Origin: Torreya grandis
Taxonomy: Eukaryota > Streptophyta > Pinopsida > Cupressales > Taxaceae
Direction: 5' to 3'
DNA: 64,000 nt
NCBI GenBank assembly: GCA_037957365.1
Contig: JARHVA010004088.1
Span: 1,503,501-1,567,500 of the forward strand
The notes below the pieces were generated by a model. That model ran no database searches. It was not told the DNA's origin and saw nothing but the letters and a program-made list of their open reading frames with translations. A program made the position numbers and the translations under genes. Numbering within the stretch: position 1 is the stretch's first letter; each line of letters opens with the position of its first letter. This document shows, piece by piece, positions 43,925-58,479 of the stretch.

Positions 43925-44803
43925 GAAATGACATTTTGAAGCAATGTCATTTCAAATAATAGTATAAATAGTAGAGTGCTAATGATTGAGAAGAAAAATT
44001 TACCTCAGATAAATGAAAATGATTGAGATAATTCCTCAAGAGTGTTTATGCAGGAAAGTGGATGAATGCTCAAAATGATTAAATTAAAAAATGATGAAGT
44101 GGTTACAATGAAGGTTGTAAATAGATTGAAATACTAAAAACTGATACCACACTTACAAGACAAAAATATTTTTAAATGATATACCCCTAGCATATAATTG
44201 CTAGAGAGTAGATTGGAAAATAATATTTCCCATTCAAATATTGCACACTTGGATGATGCTCGGGCATAGGGGTCTCTCAAGTAGATATGGGAACAATATA
44301 TCTCAACGATGGCAAGCTGTAGATCAAAAAATATAAATATACAGTTTCTAGTGTGAGATATAAATTTACAAAAGTGATAGTTACAAACAATTGATAAATA
44401 TCTATAACATATCAATTAATTTGGGCCTGAAATTGTGATAAAAATTGTTGTAATTTTTTAAAATGAGTGGTTTACAGGGAAAATATTTGAATGAGGGGAT
44501 AGACTATAAATAGAGGGAGGATGAATTCAAAATTTATTTATGAAAATTTTATTTTCAAATTTATTTGTTAGTAAATTGTGTTTGAGTTGATTTAATTTGG
44601 GGTCGTGGATAAAAATGTAGTGTATGTTCACCTACATCATAGCAAGTGCGTGAGGAAACATTAGAGACCAGAGAGGAGTGGGTTTTAAACTTTGATTTTT
44701 CAATGTATAGTAATTTATTGTAAATTAAAGTTGAGAAGAACAATTTCAAAAATTCCCCAATAGTAATTTTGACATCAAAAATTTATGAAATCATAATGGA
44801 TAA
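43925..44803. other. Ty3-4 3' region left of the Tekay-like insertion
   Basis: AT-rich and without recognised coding. It is the left flank of the Tekay-like insertion; its continuation is at 57982. GATAA at 44799-44803 is the left target copy. By position it would be the segment between the antisense mobile-domain ORF and the 3' LTR of Ty3-4. Confidence 0.4.
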
Positions 44804-47800
44804 TGTAACATCCCCACTGAGATCTACCTAGAAATACAAGATTTTTTTTAAAATTTAACAACATATTCTCTAAATAGATTACACCATGAGAATTTAAATA
44901 TTGATCCATATAAAATGCTATAAGTATGATAATTATAAAATAAGCATTTGACATCATTCATCACTGATCACTATCATCATAATAACACATCATAACTGAA
45001 TATAGAAAGTAACTATAGACTTCAAACCATGGTTGTTACAAATATACAACTAATTATATCAATGTATAATAAGTAATTACAGCTTATTAGGATAATGTTT
45101 CAATAATAAATACAATATAATTTATAAATACATGATACATGGCTCCACAAAGCATGAGTTCCCCAAACTCTTGTATCTATGGAAATCTCAAGTGTTGTCT
45201 TCAAAGAAGTACTATTGTGTGAAGGAAAAGAATCATCCGAGTGTTTTTCCACACCAACCACAAACCATCTATCCTCCACACAATCCCCCATTAGGGAATG
45301 ACCCTCCCTTCATAGATGAGTAGATAGTGATAGTGCGAGAATATAGAGAGACAAGATAGTATCCATATGTTGTATGATTTCTAAGAACATATAGTGTCCT
45401 TAAATAAATATGTTCTAATATGATATTGTAAAAACATGTAAATCATACATATGAAATGATAATGTCTAACTAACACTACTTTGGCCAAAGTTTTTAATAG
45501 TCATTGATCTTTAGAATCAGACAATTTTAAACATAGCACTTGATTAGATTACCTTCATTTGACATTGATGATGATAGTAAGATAGTGAAGTCTATCTCAC
45601 TACTTACTCAGTACCAATAATGTGAGATTTGGTTGACATAGGTTAAACTAATATATTCACATAGGTTACATCCTACCAAAAAATATAAAGGATGATAAGC
45701 ATAGGAATAATAAATAAGCATACATTTAGTCCATCAAACATATGAATGAACCTCCACAACATTATTTAACACATAAATAATAAGAATTATAATTATAATT
45801 TATGCCAATTAGGTATAATATACAATTAGACTATAATTTCTTAATTCTTATAAATAGTTTTCAAATATGATGTACTCTATGAAAACTCATATTATTATAG
45901 TCCATTGTTCGTGAACACAACCACTCAAATTTAAATAACTAATCATAACAATTTCAAGAAACAAAAGTCTCATAATTTTAATTATGTTTTTTTTTTTAAC
46001 ATGATCCTTCTTTTATATGTCTTGATATGTTTTAGGTAACTATGTACATATATAGTTGGTGTCACATTCTTCCAGAATCTAGGACTTAGTTTGTATCAAC
46101 CAATTGAACTATGGGTACCATCATAATATGCCAATACATGCTATATATATATATACACTTGAACATGTTAATATTCTCATAGTATGTACCATACAGAGGT
46201 TCACAAACAATAAATAAATACAACATATGAATGCCTACCACCATTAATAATTTGAGTCAAGACTTCAACCAAATTTTTTTTCTAGACCCAAGATATTTTG
46301 GATGCTTAATATACCCAAAATATATTATTTTATTCAACTCCACTTATTAAATCATCTAACCTCCAATTTATCATATATAGTGTCTTTGTAATGTTCTATG
46401 GTGTTTATAAATTTTCACATATATAATTTAACCATCATGTACAATAACTTAAACATGATAATTTATATCAAATAATTATTTAGTAATACACTACAAATTA
46501 CATTACAAAGTATAATTATCATTATGGTATTTATCCTACTCACAACTCCAAGTGAGCTTATATCGAAATAAAGTTGGTTCGATTAACAATTTGTACAAAA
46601 TATATAGATGCTTTTAGTAAACTCATCAGTTCATTCCATCGGCACCCTTTTTACATAGTTCACTATTTATATATAATACTGATCAATATAAATATTCTTA
46701 AGTTATTAAATTTTTATAAATGTATGTGTCCAAAGTCCTATGGAACCACATTATTATTAACCAGATATGGGACATTATTTAATTATAAATCCCACCATTT
46801 TTTATATCTTACTATATATCTTTCCACTATGAATTTATATATACGTTGTATTTAATTCATAGTTAACATATATATACACATAATGATACATATCCATATT
46901 TTTAATAATTTTAACTGATTCCCAACTAGTTGGTTTCCTTCATTGAACACGTTTAGCTAGCAAAGTTCATTGTTCACAACATATACTAACTAGCCAATAG
47001 CCTAGAAAATGCTACTTACTCAAGTCATTTATATGTTATTAGCTGCATAAACATGTCTTATGTTAAAATATAATAACTTCATATCTGTATCTATTTAATA
47101 TCACTGTGTATACACTCCATTGGTTCACTATATATATACAATCAACCTATTTAACTATTGAGCATACTTTCTTAATTTTTTTGCATAGATATTTTATACA
47201 TTTCACTACAAAAACCTTAGTACAGTTTTTTGCATACTAGGTATTTATTTTATATAGTTCACTAGCTATCTTTAAATAATTCACTAGGTATTTTATACAA
47301 TTCACTAGTTATCTTTATATAGTTTAGTGGTAACCAAATATGCAAAAAACTTAGAGTCATAGATAGGTATTTTATACAGATCATTGTATACTCTTCTATA
47401 TTTTTATACCATATAAGAAAATAATTATGTTTATAAGAATATGCATCAGGGCTGGTGCAACATGTACATATATGATTTCTGAAATTTATTCAATTCACCT
47501 CATCATAAATCACTATTTTTATGTATCCTAGTAATTAATTGTATACTAAGAGTGTATCAAAACTGCACACCTTTGTGTACCAATTATGTATATCTAGCCT
47601 TGTTACATGGTACAAAATTATATATAACTATATTATCATGATAATAAGGCATTGTATACTAGCCTAAGTCATTATATATATATGCTAATTTGGTATTACC
47701 CATATTGGTAGTAATGTCTATTTATCACATGGGCTTATTAGAACATACAAATCATTTCACTATCACCAGATGCACCATATAGTTTATTGTTTATATATTC

Positions 47801-48809
47801 TATTCAGCTTGTCATATACATATATCATTTAGTTCCAGTTTGTTATCACATTAACTTCACAAAACATGAAATATACATAATTTAATTACATGACTTATCT
47901 AAAAGTATGTTGTTTTTTTATTTCACTTGCTTCCTTCTTCTCCAATCTCTCTTTCTTCTGTGTCTTCTTCCAAATGCACCCCCCCCCCAACCTTTTTTAA
48001 CTTTTCTTCTCCTTTCTTTAGAGTATGGCATTGTTTTTCTCCTTTTATAATTTCTTTCTTTCTTTTTGTTTTTATTTATTTTTATACTTTTGTTTTTATT
48101 TTTTTTCTAATTACTTACTTTCCTTCTAACTTGTTTTATTTATTTTTCTTCCTTTATTTACTAATTTATAAAAATTAATATATTTTTTACATTTCCAATT
48201 AAATTGATAATAAATAACTATTTAGTACAAATAGCTAGTCATAATGACTTAATAAAAAATATTACATAACACAACACATAAGATTAATTCCACATCACAC
48301 ATGATCTATTTCACTTAATCATTACACTAAGCTAACCATACATAAATAATTCCAATACAACCAATCATCAGAAACATACTAACATTTAAAATTTTATTAC
48401 ACATCTAGTATGTAGTATTTAATGTGATATGTGTAAAGTTCTATCCATTCCCTATCATTCCCCAATAAATCTATCTACATCACCCTCTCTAATTATGCTC
48501 TCCCTCCCTCAGACTCTGAGGGATGAGTCTCTCTTGTGTCAAAATCACAAGTAGGTAGTTAGACCATAACGTCATGACATATATACATCATAAAATACTA
48601 CTAAAATAACAAATCAACATGATCATAATGTAATAATATACATTACAACTAACTCATAATAATAAAATTATGTAATATAAGCAATATTCAACTACCCCAT
48701 AACAACATATAACTCATAGATTAGCTAATAATAACCAAATCAAATTACTAACTGTAAATATCCATAGATAATCACATAAATTTTCTTAGTGAAGAATCAA
48801 AAAGTAACA
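44804..48809 (-). repeat. Tekay-like element, 3' LTR (4.0 kb)
   Basis: Collinear with 53398-57976 along its length. It contains a run of ten C at 47979-47988. The ORFs at 46574-46855 and 47927-48178 recur at equivalent places in the other LTR and are low-complexity LTR sequence, not genes. Confidence 0.9.
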
Positions 48810-48823
48810 TCCTCCCCCCTAAA
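48810..48823 (-). promoter_or_regulatory. Tekay-like element polypurine tract
   Basis: The minus strand reads TTTAGGGGGGAGGA, directly before the 3' LTR start TGTTAC. Confidence 0.88.
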
Positions 48824-48994
48824 GCTAATCATTGTCTTGGATGACACTTATTCAAAAATAAGTTTTGAATTAAAAACATTATTCAATAGATAAATAGCAT
48901 AGTATAAAGTATCAAATTAAGCAAATAAATATGGAAATCACCTATAGAAATCATCATAGTCTTCCTATGTAGCATTTTCTTCTAAGTATTAGTC

Positions 48995-49970
48995 TTACAA
49001 GACCTTACACTGTGACATCTCTCTAATACACAAACAAAAGTTGTAGGTTTTAATTACTTTGATTGGTTCTACCATGACCACCCTATGATCTAGAACCTGT
49101 AAAGCATTCCAATCCAACTCATGTGAAGTATTAGCTACATACTTTTTAAGATAAGAAACATGGAAAATATTATGTAATAGAGCTATGGATGGTGGCAATG
49201 CAAGCCTATACACTATAGTATTGACCACTTATAACACATCAAATCATCTCACATATCTTGGTGATAATTTCATTGAATTTCAAAATTTAATCAAGCTCTT
49301 TTGTAACTTAACCCATAAGAACACTTAATCACCTACTAAAAACTGCCTATCTATCTTTTTCATATAAACATAATTCTTCTGCCTATCATTGGCTTTGATC
49401 AATCTCTATCTAATTAATATAAATTGATTTTCTATTTTTGAAAGCCTCTTAGGTCCAAAGACTACCCTATCTTCTAACCTGTCCTAGATGATTGGTGTCG
49501 TGCACCTTCTTCCATGCAATGCTTTAAAAGGTGCCATATTCAAGGCTAATTGGTATGAGTTGTTATAAGAAAAATCAAATAACAAAAGGTAATATTCCCA
49601 CTTGTATTGTTGATCTATGCAATACATATGAATAAGACCCTCTAAAACTTGATTAACTCATTTAGTCTAACCATCAGTATTTAGGTGGTATGTAGTGCTA
49701 AAATTTATTTGTGTACCCAAAGTTGAATTTAAAATTACCCAAAATCTATAAGTCATCTTCAAATCATGATCCAAAATTATCTTCTCTATAAATTCATGCA
49801 ACCTATATACTTCCTTTACAAACATCTTCACAATAGTAGGTACATCATTTGTCATATGGCCTGGCATAAAATGAGCTACCTTGGTTAGTTTGTCAACTAC
49901 TACCAAGATCATATCATGCCTTTTTTGAGACATTGATAAACCTTGGACAAAGTCCATACTAATCACCTAC
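48995..49970 (-). pseudogene. Tekay-like integrase
   Basis: Catalytic core in the ORF 49966-49667: MISMDFVQGLSMSQKRHDMI with the first Asp, VVDKLTKVAHFMP, EVYRLHEF and IILDHDLKMTYRFW with the second Asp in place of the usual SDRDPRF, then FSTTYHLNTDG. The zinc finger is expected near 50000-50150 (CRHDMTQ-like remains near 50050). The C-terminal domain in the ORF 49228-48995 has VYRLALPPSIALLHNIFHVS and YLKKYVAN followed by LDWNALQV. Between the two ORFs the frame is broken (about 49230-49660). Integrase would join cDNA ends to target DNA. Confidence 0.85.
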
Positions 49971-50399
49971 CACTTCAATTCTAGTATATCTTGTAGATAT
50001 AACAAACCAGTTAGATGCACATGTTCAGCTTTCACTCATTGACATTCTAGACAACATGACACAAAAACCATTACATCCTCCTTTATTCCCTTCCATAAAT
50101 ATAGTGGTCTAAGCTCTATCATGAGCTTGGTTACTCTAGATGTCTTGAATATGTGGTATTGTGTAGCTCCTTTAACATTATACTCCTTAGATTCTCTTGA
50201 TCTGACACATACATCCTTCCATTATAATGCAAAAGACCACGACTCTCTAATTTGAATAATTTATACTAAGGATTTTGAGCATTCTCAGACAATGTTTTTT
50301 TGACCTAATCATAGAATACTTCTCTTTGCAAAAATTTGATCACATAATACTTGAAATTACCCTTGATAGTAGTTATAGCTTATATGTACCTTCTATGAC

Positions 50400-51700
50400 T
50401 TAGGGCATCAACTACTCTATTTTCTTTTCCTTTGATATAGTTGATATCAAAATCATAGTCAGACAAGAACTCTATCTAGTGTCTATGATGAGCATTCAAA
50501 TTTTTCTGGGTGAAGATGTACTTGAGTCTTAAGTTATCCATCTTGAGCTTAAATGGTTTTCCCAATAATCAATGCTACTAAAATTGTAAATCATGCATAA
50601 TTACCATAAGTTCCAAGTCACAAAGGGTATAGTTCACCTCATAAGGTTTTAGCTTCCTTGATTCATAAACTACTACTACACCATCTTGCATAAGGACTCC
50701 TCCTAATCCATCCCTAGATGCATATGTGATCATTAAAAATTGAGAATTAGCGTTAGGAACTCTTAGCACTAGTGCCAAAGTAAGCTTTCTTTTCAATTCT
50801 TAAAAAACTAATTTACACTTATTTAACTAGATAAAACTTTGGTTCTTATGTTATAGAGAGGTAATCAGATTAGCTATCCTATAAAAATTTAGAATGAATT
50901 TCCTATAATAGCCTACTAATCCCATAAAACTTCTTACCTTGTACACATTCTTTTGTACTAGCCATTCCATAATGGCTCTTATCTTTTCGAGATCTACAAA
51001 AATACCATCTGTAAAAATAAAATTTCTAATATATGGCACTCTTTCCTAGAAAAATGTGCATTTAGATAATTTTTCATACAACTTGTGCTTATACAACCAT
51101 TACAAAACTAATTTAGATGATAAAGATGTTCCTCTTCATTCTTAGAGTATATAATAATGTCATCAAAAAAGACCAAAATAAAATTATCTAGGTAATTTCT
51201 AAGCACATTGTTCATGAGATTCATGAATGTTGTAAGAGCATTTGTCAACCCAAATGGTAACACTATGAACTCATAGTGCTCATAACAATTTTTAAATGTC
51301 ATCTTCAGAATTTCCTCATCCCTTATCCTCGATTGATGGTATCCTTCTCTAAGATCAATCTTATAGAATATCCTTTCTCCCTATATTTTATTGAAAATAT
51401 CATTTATATGAGGTAATGGATACCTATTTTTGATGGTTACCTTGTTCAACATTATATAATCAATACAAAGTTGAAGTGTGTTATCCTTCTTCTTAACAAA
51501 GATAATTGGATCACCTCACGGTGACACACTTGGCCTGATCAACCCCTTTGATAACAATTCTTGGAGTTGAGCCTTCAATTTAACCAACTCAATTTTTATC
51601 ATCCTATATGGTGCCTTAGACTATGGTTCTAATCTAAGTATGATATCGATAGAGAAATCAAACTCACATCTAAGAGGTAATCCTAACAATTATTCTAAAA
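50400..51700 (-). pseudogene. Tekay-like RT and RNase H
   Basis: Minus order. [20 protein letters not shown] and [18 protein letters not shown] lie at about 51590-51470, and [17 protein letters not shown] near 51420. HYEFIVLPFGLTNALTTF is at about 51280-51225. The active site FFDDIIIYSKNEEEHL (about 51170-51125) has Phe for the first Tyr of YVDD but both Asp residues. The thumb region (51039-50851) has RAIMEWLVQ and FMGLVGYYRKFI. RNase H (50796-50578) has TYASRDGLGGVLMQDG and YESRKLKPYEVNY, where the first catalytic Asp (usually in TDAS) is replaced. Stops separate the blocks. Its single RNase H distinguishes it from the Tat elements in the window. Confidence 0.87.
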
Positions 51701-51999
51701 ACATATCAAGAAAATTCCTAACAAATAGATAATATTCGAGAGATGGTTCCTTAGGTTCCTCCATTTCATTTGTCTTAATGATAAATTCTTGGCACCATTT
51801 TCCTTGGGCCCTCTTAAGTTGCATAGCAAAAATATACATAAGCCTCAATTCTCTTTTCTCATCTTCAATTTGTGTTTAATTCCCAAAATCATCTAAACAC
51901 TCAACCTTTTTCAGGTAGCAATCAACCTTGGCCTTATGTTTCACAATCCATTTGACTCCTAGGATCACATCATATGACCCTAGTGTTATTACTTATAGA

Positions 52000-52260
52000 T
52001 CAATTACTATTGTAAATTTAAGCAACCTAATCTTTACTTTGACTAAACACTTGTCAACCATGACTTTTTAATGATTCCCATATTGTATCAACCATACATT
52101 TGTCATTACCCTATCTCTTCTAGATAATTTACTACGCATTATATGATCTATAAAACATTATGTATCCCTTCTATCTATCAAAATGGAAATCAAATATTCA
52201 AACAAAATACCTGACAACTCTATGGGTGAAGCTTGAAATTTGACTTGTTGATTATCAACT
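52000..52260 (-). pseudogene. Tekay-like protease
   Basis: LFEYLISILIDRRDT-CFID at about 52210-52150 aligns with the active site ILIDSGATHCFI of this group. The catalytic D-S-G has become D-R-R. Downstream, YDVILGVKWIVKHKAKVDC (about 51970-51915) matches the usual YDVILGMDWL strand. Confidence 0.75.
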
Positions 52261-53330
52261 ATTTTATGAATGCATTGTTCAAAAGTTACCTAATGAGGAA
52301 TAGAACATTTGTTCTTTGTATTATCTTGGGTACTATCATGAGCATAATGGTCATCTCTATAAATGAAACAACCTCCAAGTGGTTCTTTCCTGTCAGCCTA
52401 TTGGTTTCCTTTGAAACCATTACCCAATTTTTTGTTGCCTAAACCATTGCTGAATTTGGAATTTTGATTTTTTAACTACTTCTTGGAGTCTCCATTCCTT
52501 TGCTTCCAATTGTTATTTTTGAAATTTGATTTACAACTTCCAAACTTTTTATTGAACTTGTCCCTAGTTTATGCAATAGACTTTAACTTTTATTCATGTT
52601 TGACTACGTTCTTAAAGACATGGTCTATGGTATAAAGTCCATGAATTTATACCTCTCTATTGATCTAAGATTTCAATCCCATGATAAACTTTTTGATTCT
52701 AAACCTCCCATTTACCTATTACTGAGGTACATACTTTAGAATTTTGGTGAAATGATCCTAGTACTCCTTCACTGATAAGTTTTCTTGCTTTAAATTCTAA
52801 AATTTTGTAATATTTTGATCAAAATATAACTGTGGAAGCCACCATGATCTGAATAAACTCACAAACTACTCTCAAGTAATGGTGGTTGAGTTAAGTTTCA
52901 TTTCTAACATCTTGTTGACCCACCACGCAACTGCTTCACCAGCCAACTAGTAAGCTCTCTAAATTGCTTTAGTGAATTCAAATTAGTTTCAAATCTTGAA
53001 ATACTTTTCCATCTTAGTCAACCATTCCTCAGTTCCATCACCCAAAATAGTTCCATATGTAGCTATTTTTGCTCTCATGTCTTGAGGGTTTTTTACTCAA
53101 CAAGATGCTCTTTAGGTTCTTCTAGATGTTTTTCTTCTTCATGGCCATGAACTTCCTATTCTAGGGTTGTAATCTATTCCCTGGTCTCATTCATAGATAC
53201 AATAATATGATCCAAATTTATAGCTTTCTTAGTGGTAAATCAGTTAGGATCAAATGGAGGGTTACTATCATTGACATTTGATGGATCCTCTCTAAATAAT
53301 CTATATTTTGCCATCCTTATTTATGTTGAT
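52261..53330 (-). pseudogene. Tekay-like gag with zinc-knuckle remnant
   Basis: GGCFIYRDDHYAHDSTQDN near 52365-52310 corresponds to the CxxC-GH-C zinc knuckle with the second and last Cys lost. Upstream the frame shows a Glu/Lys-rich segment (EVHGHEEEKHLEEPKEHL near 53140-53090) and sequence compatible with retrotransposon Gag, heavily broken. The start is probably near 53310 (MAKYRLFREDPSN-like, complement of 'tttgccatcc'). Confidence 0.6.
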
Positions 53331-53382
53331 ATAAGTATATTAAAACATTAGTGGACTCATTAGTTTCAAGAGTTCAACCCAT

Positions 53383-53395
53383 ATCTTTGATACCA
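53383..53395 (-). promoter_or_regulatory. Tekay-like element primer binding site
   Basis: The minus strand reads TGGTATCAAAGAT, an iMet-type primer site with small changes, two bases from the 5' LTR. Confidence 0.8.
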
Positions 53396-55759
53396 TATGT
53401 AACATCCCCACTGGGATCTACCTAGAAACACTTGAATTTTTTTCAAAATTTAAAAACATATTATTTAATTAGATTACACCATGAGAATCTAATTAGTGAT
53501 CCATATAAAATACTATAAGTATGATAAATTTTAAATAATCATTTGAAATCATTCATCACTAATCATTATCATCATAAGAACACATCATAACTAAATATAG
53601 AAATTAACTATAGACTTCTAGCCATGGCTGGTACATCCATACAAACATTGTTGTCAATGTGTAATAAGTAAGTAATTACAGCTCATCAGGATAATGTTTC
53701 AATAATAAATACAATATAATGTACAAATATATGATACATGGCTCCATAGAGCATGAGTTACCTGAACTCTAATATCTATTACAATTTCAAGTGTCATCTC
53801 CAAAGAAGTATTATTGTGGGGAAGGAGAGCATCATCTGACTTTTTTTCCACACCAAACACACACCATCAATCCCTCTCATAATATTTTATCATGGAATGT
53901 CTCTACCTTCATATATGAGTATATAGTGATGGTGAAGGAATATAGAGAGAGAATATAGTACCTGTGTGTTGTATGATTTCTAAGAACATGCAGTGTACCA
54001 TAAAGAAATCCATTCTATCATTATATTGCACAAGCATGTAAATCATACATATGAAATGACAATGTCTAACTAACATTACTTTGGCCAAAAATTTTATTAG
54101 TAATTAATCTTTAGGATCAATTAATTTCAAACACACCACTTGATCGAGTTACCTTCATCTGACATTGGTGATGCTAGTAAGCTAGTGAAGTTTGTCTCAT
54201 TACTTACTCAGTATCATCAATGCAAGATTTGGTTAACATAGATTTAAATAATAGATTCACACAAGTTGCATCCTACTAGCAATCATAAAGCATGCTAAGC
54301 ATAATAATAATCAAAAAACATACATTTAGTCTGTCAAACATATGAATGAATCCTCATAACATTATTTAACACAAATAATAAGAATTACAATTACAATTTA
54401 TACCAATCAGGTATAATATACACTTAGACTATAATTTTATAATTCCCATAAGTAGTTTTTAAATATAATGTGCTCTATGACAAACCATATTATCATATTC
54501 CATTGTTATTGAACACAACCACTCAAATAAAAACAACCAATCATAATAATTTCAAGAATAAAAAGTCTCATAAACCTAATTATGTTTTGTCTAAACATGA
54601 TCCTTCTTTTACATGTCTTGATATGTTTTATGGAATTGTGTACATATATAGCTGGTGTCATGTTCTTCCATAATCTAGGACTTAGTTTGTATCAACCAAT
54701 TAAAATATAGGTACCATCACAATATGCCAATACATGTTATATATGTATATACACTTTAACATGTTAATATTCTTATAGTATGTATCGTATAGAGGTTCAA
54801 AAACAATAAATAAATACAACATATAAATGCCTGCCATTTATAATTTGAGTCAAGACTTTAACCAACTAATTATACTAGACACATGATATTTTAGATGCTT
54901 AATATACCCAAAATAGATTTTCGTATTCAACTCCACTTAAATCACCTGACCTCCACTTTATCATAGATAGTGTCTTTGTAATGTTCTATGGTATTTATAC
55001 ATTTCCACATATATAATTTAACCATCAAGTACAGTAACTAAAACAACATATTTTATATCAAAAAAGTATTTAGTAATACACTATGAGTTACATTACTAAG
55101 TATAATTATCATTATGGTATTTAACCTACTCCTAGCTCCAAGTGAGCTTATACTGAAATAAAGTTGGTTCGATTAACAACTTGTACAAAATATATAGACA
55201 TTTTTAGTAAAGTCATCAGTTCATTCCATCGACACCCTTTTTACACAATTGACTATTTATATACAATACTAATCAATATAAATATTATTAAGTTATTATT
55301 AAATTATTATAAATGTATGTGTCCAAAGTCCTATGGAACCACATTATTAACAACCAGATTTTGGATGTTATTTAATTATAAATCCCACCATTTGCTATAC
55401 CCTGTTATATCTTTTTCCACTATAGATTTATATATATGATGTAGTTAACTTACAGTTGACATATATATACACATAATGTTTCATATCCATAATTTAGATA
55501 ATGTTACTAATTACCAACTAGTTGGTTTCTTTCGTTGAACATGTTTAATTGGTTTTTGTATTGAGGTGCTAGTTAAGGTTGTTGTTCATAACATATACTA
55601 ACTATCCAATAACCTAGAAAATGCTACTCATTCAAGTCATTTTATATGTTATTCATTGCATAAACATGTCTTATTTAAAATATAATGACTTCATATCTGC
55701 ATCTATCATCTATTTAATATCACTATGTATATACTTTATTGGTTTGTTGTATATATACA

Positions 55760-56040
55760 GTCATTGGGAATTGATGGTCAATTTGATCTTTGAAAATTAT
55801 GGATTTGGCCATAATGAATAAATAATATCTAGTCTAGTTTCAAATTTTCCATTCATATTAGACACAATTTTAAAATATTGGATCTTTTGACATTTCTAAA
55901 AATTATTTATCATACTGGTCGTTTCGATTTTTTCTTCTTTACAAAATTTTTAAGAACTTTTTTTTTGCTTAATGGACAAAACATAGAATTTTTTATATTT
56001 ATATGGAGATGAGAACGATTCAAATCATTTGACTAAGAAA
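55760..56040. repeat. LTR-specific insertion, possible MITE-like element
   Basis: Absent from the other LTR, where sequence equivalent to both sides is adjacent near 47142-47155. TCATTG at 55764 and TCATTTG near 56029 could be a diverged target duplication. Both edges carry GTCAA-type words in opposite orientation. No ORF. Limits are approximate. Confidence 0.4.
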
Positions 56041-56511
56041 CCTAGTTTACTATTGAACATACTATTTTTAATTTCACTGCATATATATTTCATATAGTTT
56101 GCTACAAAAACCTTACTCAGTATAGTTTACTGCATACTTGGTATATATTTTATACAATTTGCTAGGTATTTTATATAGTTTGCTATCTAAATTTATATAG
56201 CTCAATATGTATTTTATATAGTTCGCTATCTATATTTAAACATTTTTCTAGTTATATGTAATGTGGTAACTAAATATGCAAAAATCTTAGAGCTGTAATT
56301 AGGTATTTTATACAGATCACTGCATAGTCCTTTATATTTTATACCATATAAGCAAATAATTATGTTTATAGGAATACATAGTGGGGCTGGTACAACATGT
56401 ACATATATGATTTATAAATTTTATTCAATTCACCTCATCATAAATCATTATTTCTATGTATCCTAGTAATTAATGGCATAATAAGAGTGTAATAAAACTG
56501 CACACCTCTAT

Positions 56512-56832
<321 letters not shown>

Positions 56833-57116
56833 CCTAGCATAGCTCAGTATTACCAAGATTATTGGTAATGTTTATTTAGAAAATACAAATCATTTCACTA
56901 TTACTAGATGCACGATATAGTTTACTAGTTATATATTCTATTTAGCTTGCCATATACATATATCATTTAGTTCTAGTTTACTATCACATTAACTTCACAA
57001 AACATGAAATATACAAAATGCAATTACATGGCCTACCTAATAGTATGTTGTGCTTTTCTTTCACTTGATTCCTTCTTACCCAATCTCTCTTTTTTTTGTG
57101 TCTCCTTCCAAATGCG

Positions 57117-57148
<32 letters not shown>
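57117..57148. repeat. Poly-C run of 32
   Basis: An uninterrupted C run on the plus strand, 32 G on the minus strand, against 10 at 47979-47988 in the other LTR. Assembly length may be unreliable. It could form quadruplex or i-motif structures. Confidence 0.9.
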
Positions 57149-57976
57149 TTTAACTTTTCTTCTCCTTTATTTAGAGTATGGCGATGTTTTTATCCTTTTA
57201 TGTTTTTTTTCTTTCCTTTTTTTTTAATTTATTTTTATCCTTTTTTTCTCTTTTTTTTCCTAATTACTTACTTTCCTTCTAACTTGTTTTATTCCCATTT
57301 ATTTTATTTATTTTACTTCCTTTATATACTAATTTATAAAAATAAATATATTTTTTATATTTCTAATTAACTTAATAATAAATAACTATTTATTAAAAAT
57401 AGTTAGTCATATTGACTTACTGAAAAATACTACATAACACAAATTATAATATTAATTCCACATCACACATGATCTATTCCACTTAATCATAACACTAAGC
57501 TAACCATCCATAAATAATTCTAATGCAACCAATCATCAGAAACATACTAACATTTACAATTCTACTATGCATCTAGTATGTACTATTTAATGTGGTGTGT
57601 GTGGGGCTTTAGTTGCTCCTCTATCATCCCCTATCAACTACATCTATGTCACCCCCTTTTATGATGCTCTCCCTCCTTCAAAATCTAAGGGATGAGTCTC
57701 TATGTATCAAACTCACAATAAGTAGGTAGTTAAACCATAACAACATGACATATATACATCATAAAATATTTTTGAATTAACAAATCAACATGATCATAAT
57801 GTAAGAATATACACTATAGTTAACTCATAGTAATGAAATCAAGTAATCTAAACAATATTCAACTACCCCATAGCAACATATAACTCATAGCCTAGTTAAT
57901 AATAACCAAATCAAATTACTAACTATAAATATCCATGGATAATCAAGTTTGCTTATCAAGAAATCAAGATGTAATA

Positions 57977-58479
57977 AATAACTAAGAAATCATTTATTTA
58001 TGTAGTAATATTGCATGACTGGGTAATGAAATTATTGAAGATAAATAGGTTAGGAGAGTTTGAAATCATTGTGAACAATTTCAAAATCATGAAAATGAGT
58101 AGAGAAAATGCTTAATGGAGTAACAAATTCATCTAGGAGGAAAAATAATAGAGGAATTACAACATGGAGGTTATTCATAGTGAAATCATTAGTTGGGTAT
58201 AAAATTTACCAAAATTAGTAGTGAAATAGTTGAATTTATGAAATTGGGAGTTTGACTATGAAGTCATGGATTAAAGTACTGAAATTGATGAAGTGCTTAG
58301 TGAAATCACTATTTTAAAGATCGGGGTTATAAATTGAAGAAATAGACATGCATTTTGGGTAGATGGACAAATGAAAAATGAAATTAATGAGTGTTTTATG
58401 GTGATTTAGATAAATTTGTGTTGATTTATAAGATTAGAATTATGTTATTATGTGTTCTTTTTTACAAGAGGTATTACCA
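57977..58479. other. Right flank of the Tekay-like insertion, upstream of the mobile-domain ORF
   Basis: AT-rich. The words GAAATCATT and GTGAAATCA recur about seven times from 57985 to 58315. No ORF or clear TATA box was identified for the downstream ORF. AATAA at 57977-57981 is the diverged target copy. Confidence 0.4.

Noticed and set aside
47927..48178. Phe-rich ORF, and its partner at 57050-57370
   Set aside because: Low-complexity T/C-rich LTR sequence present in both Tekay-like LTRs; apparent membrane segments are a composition effect.
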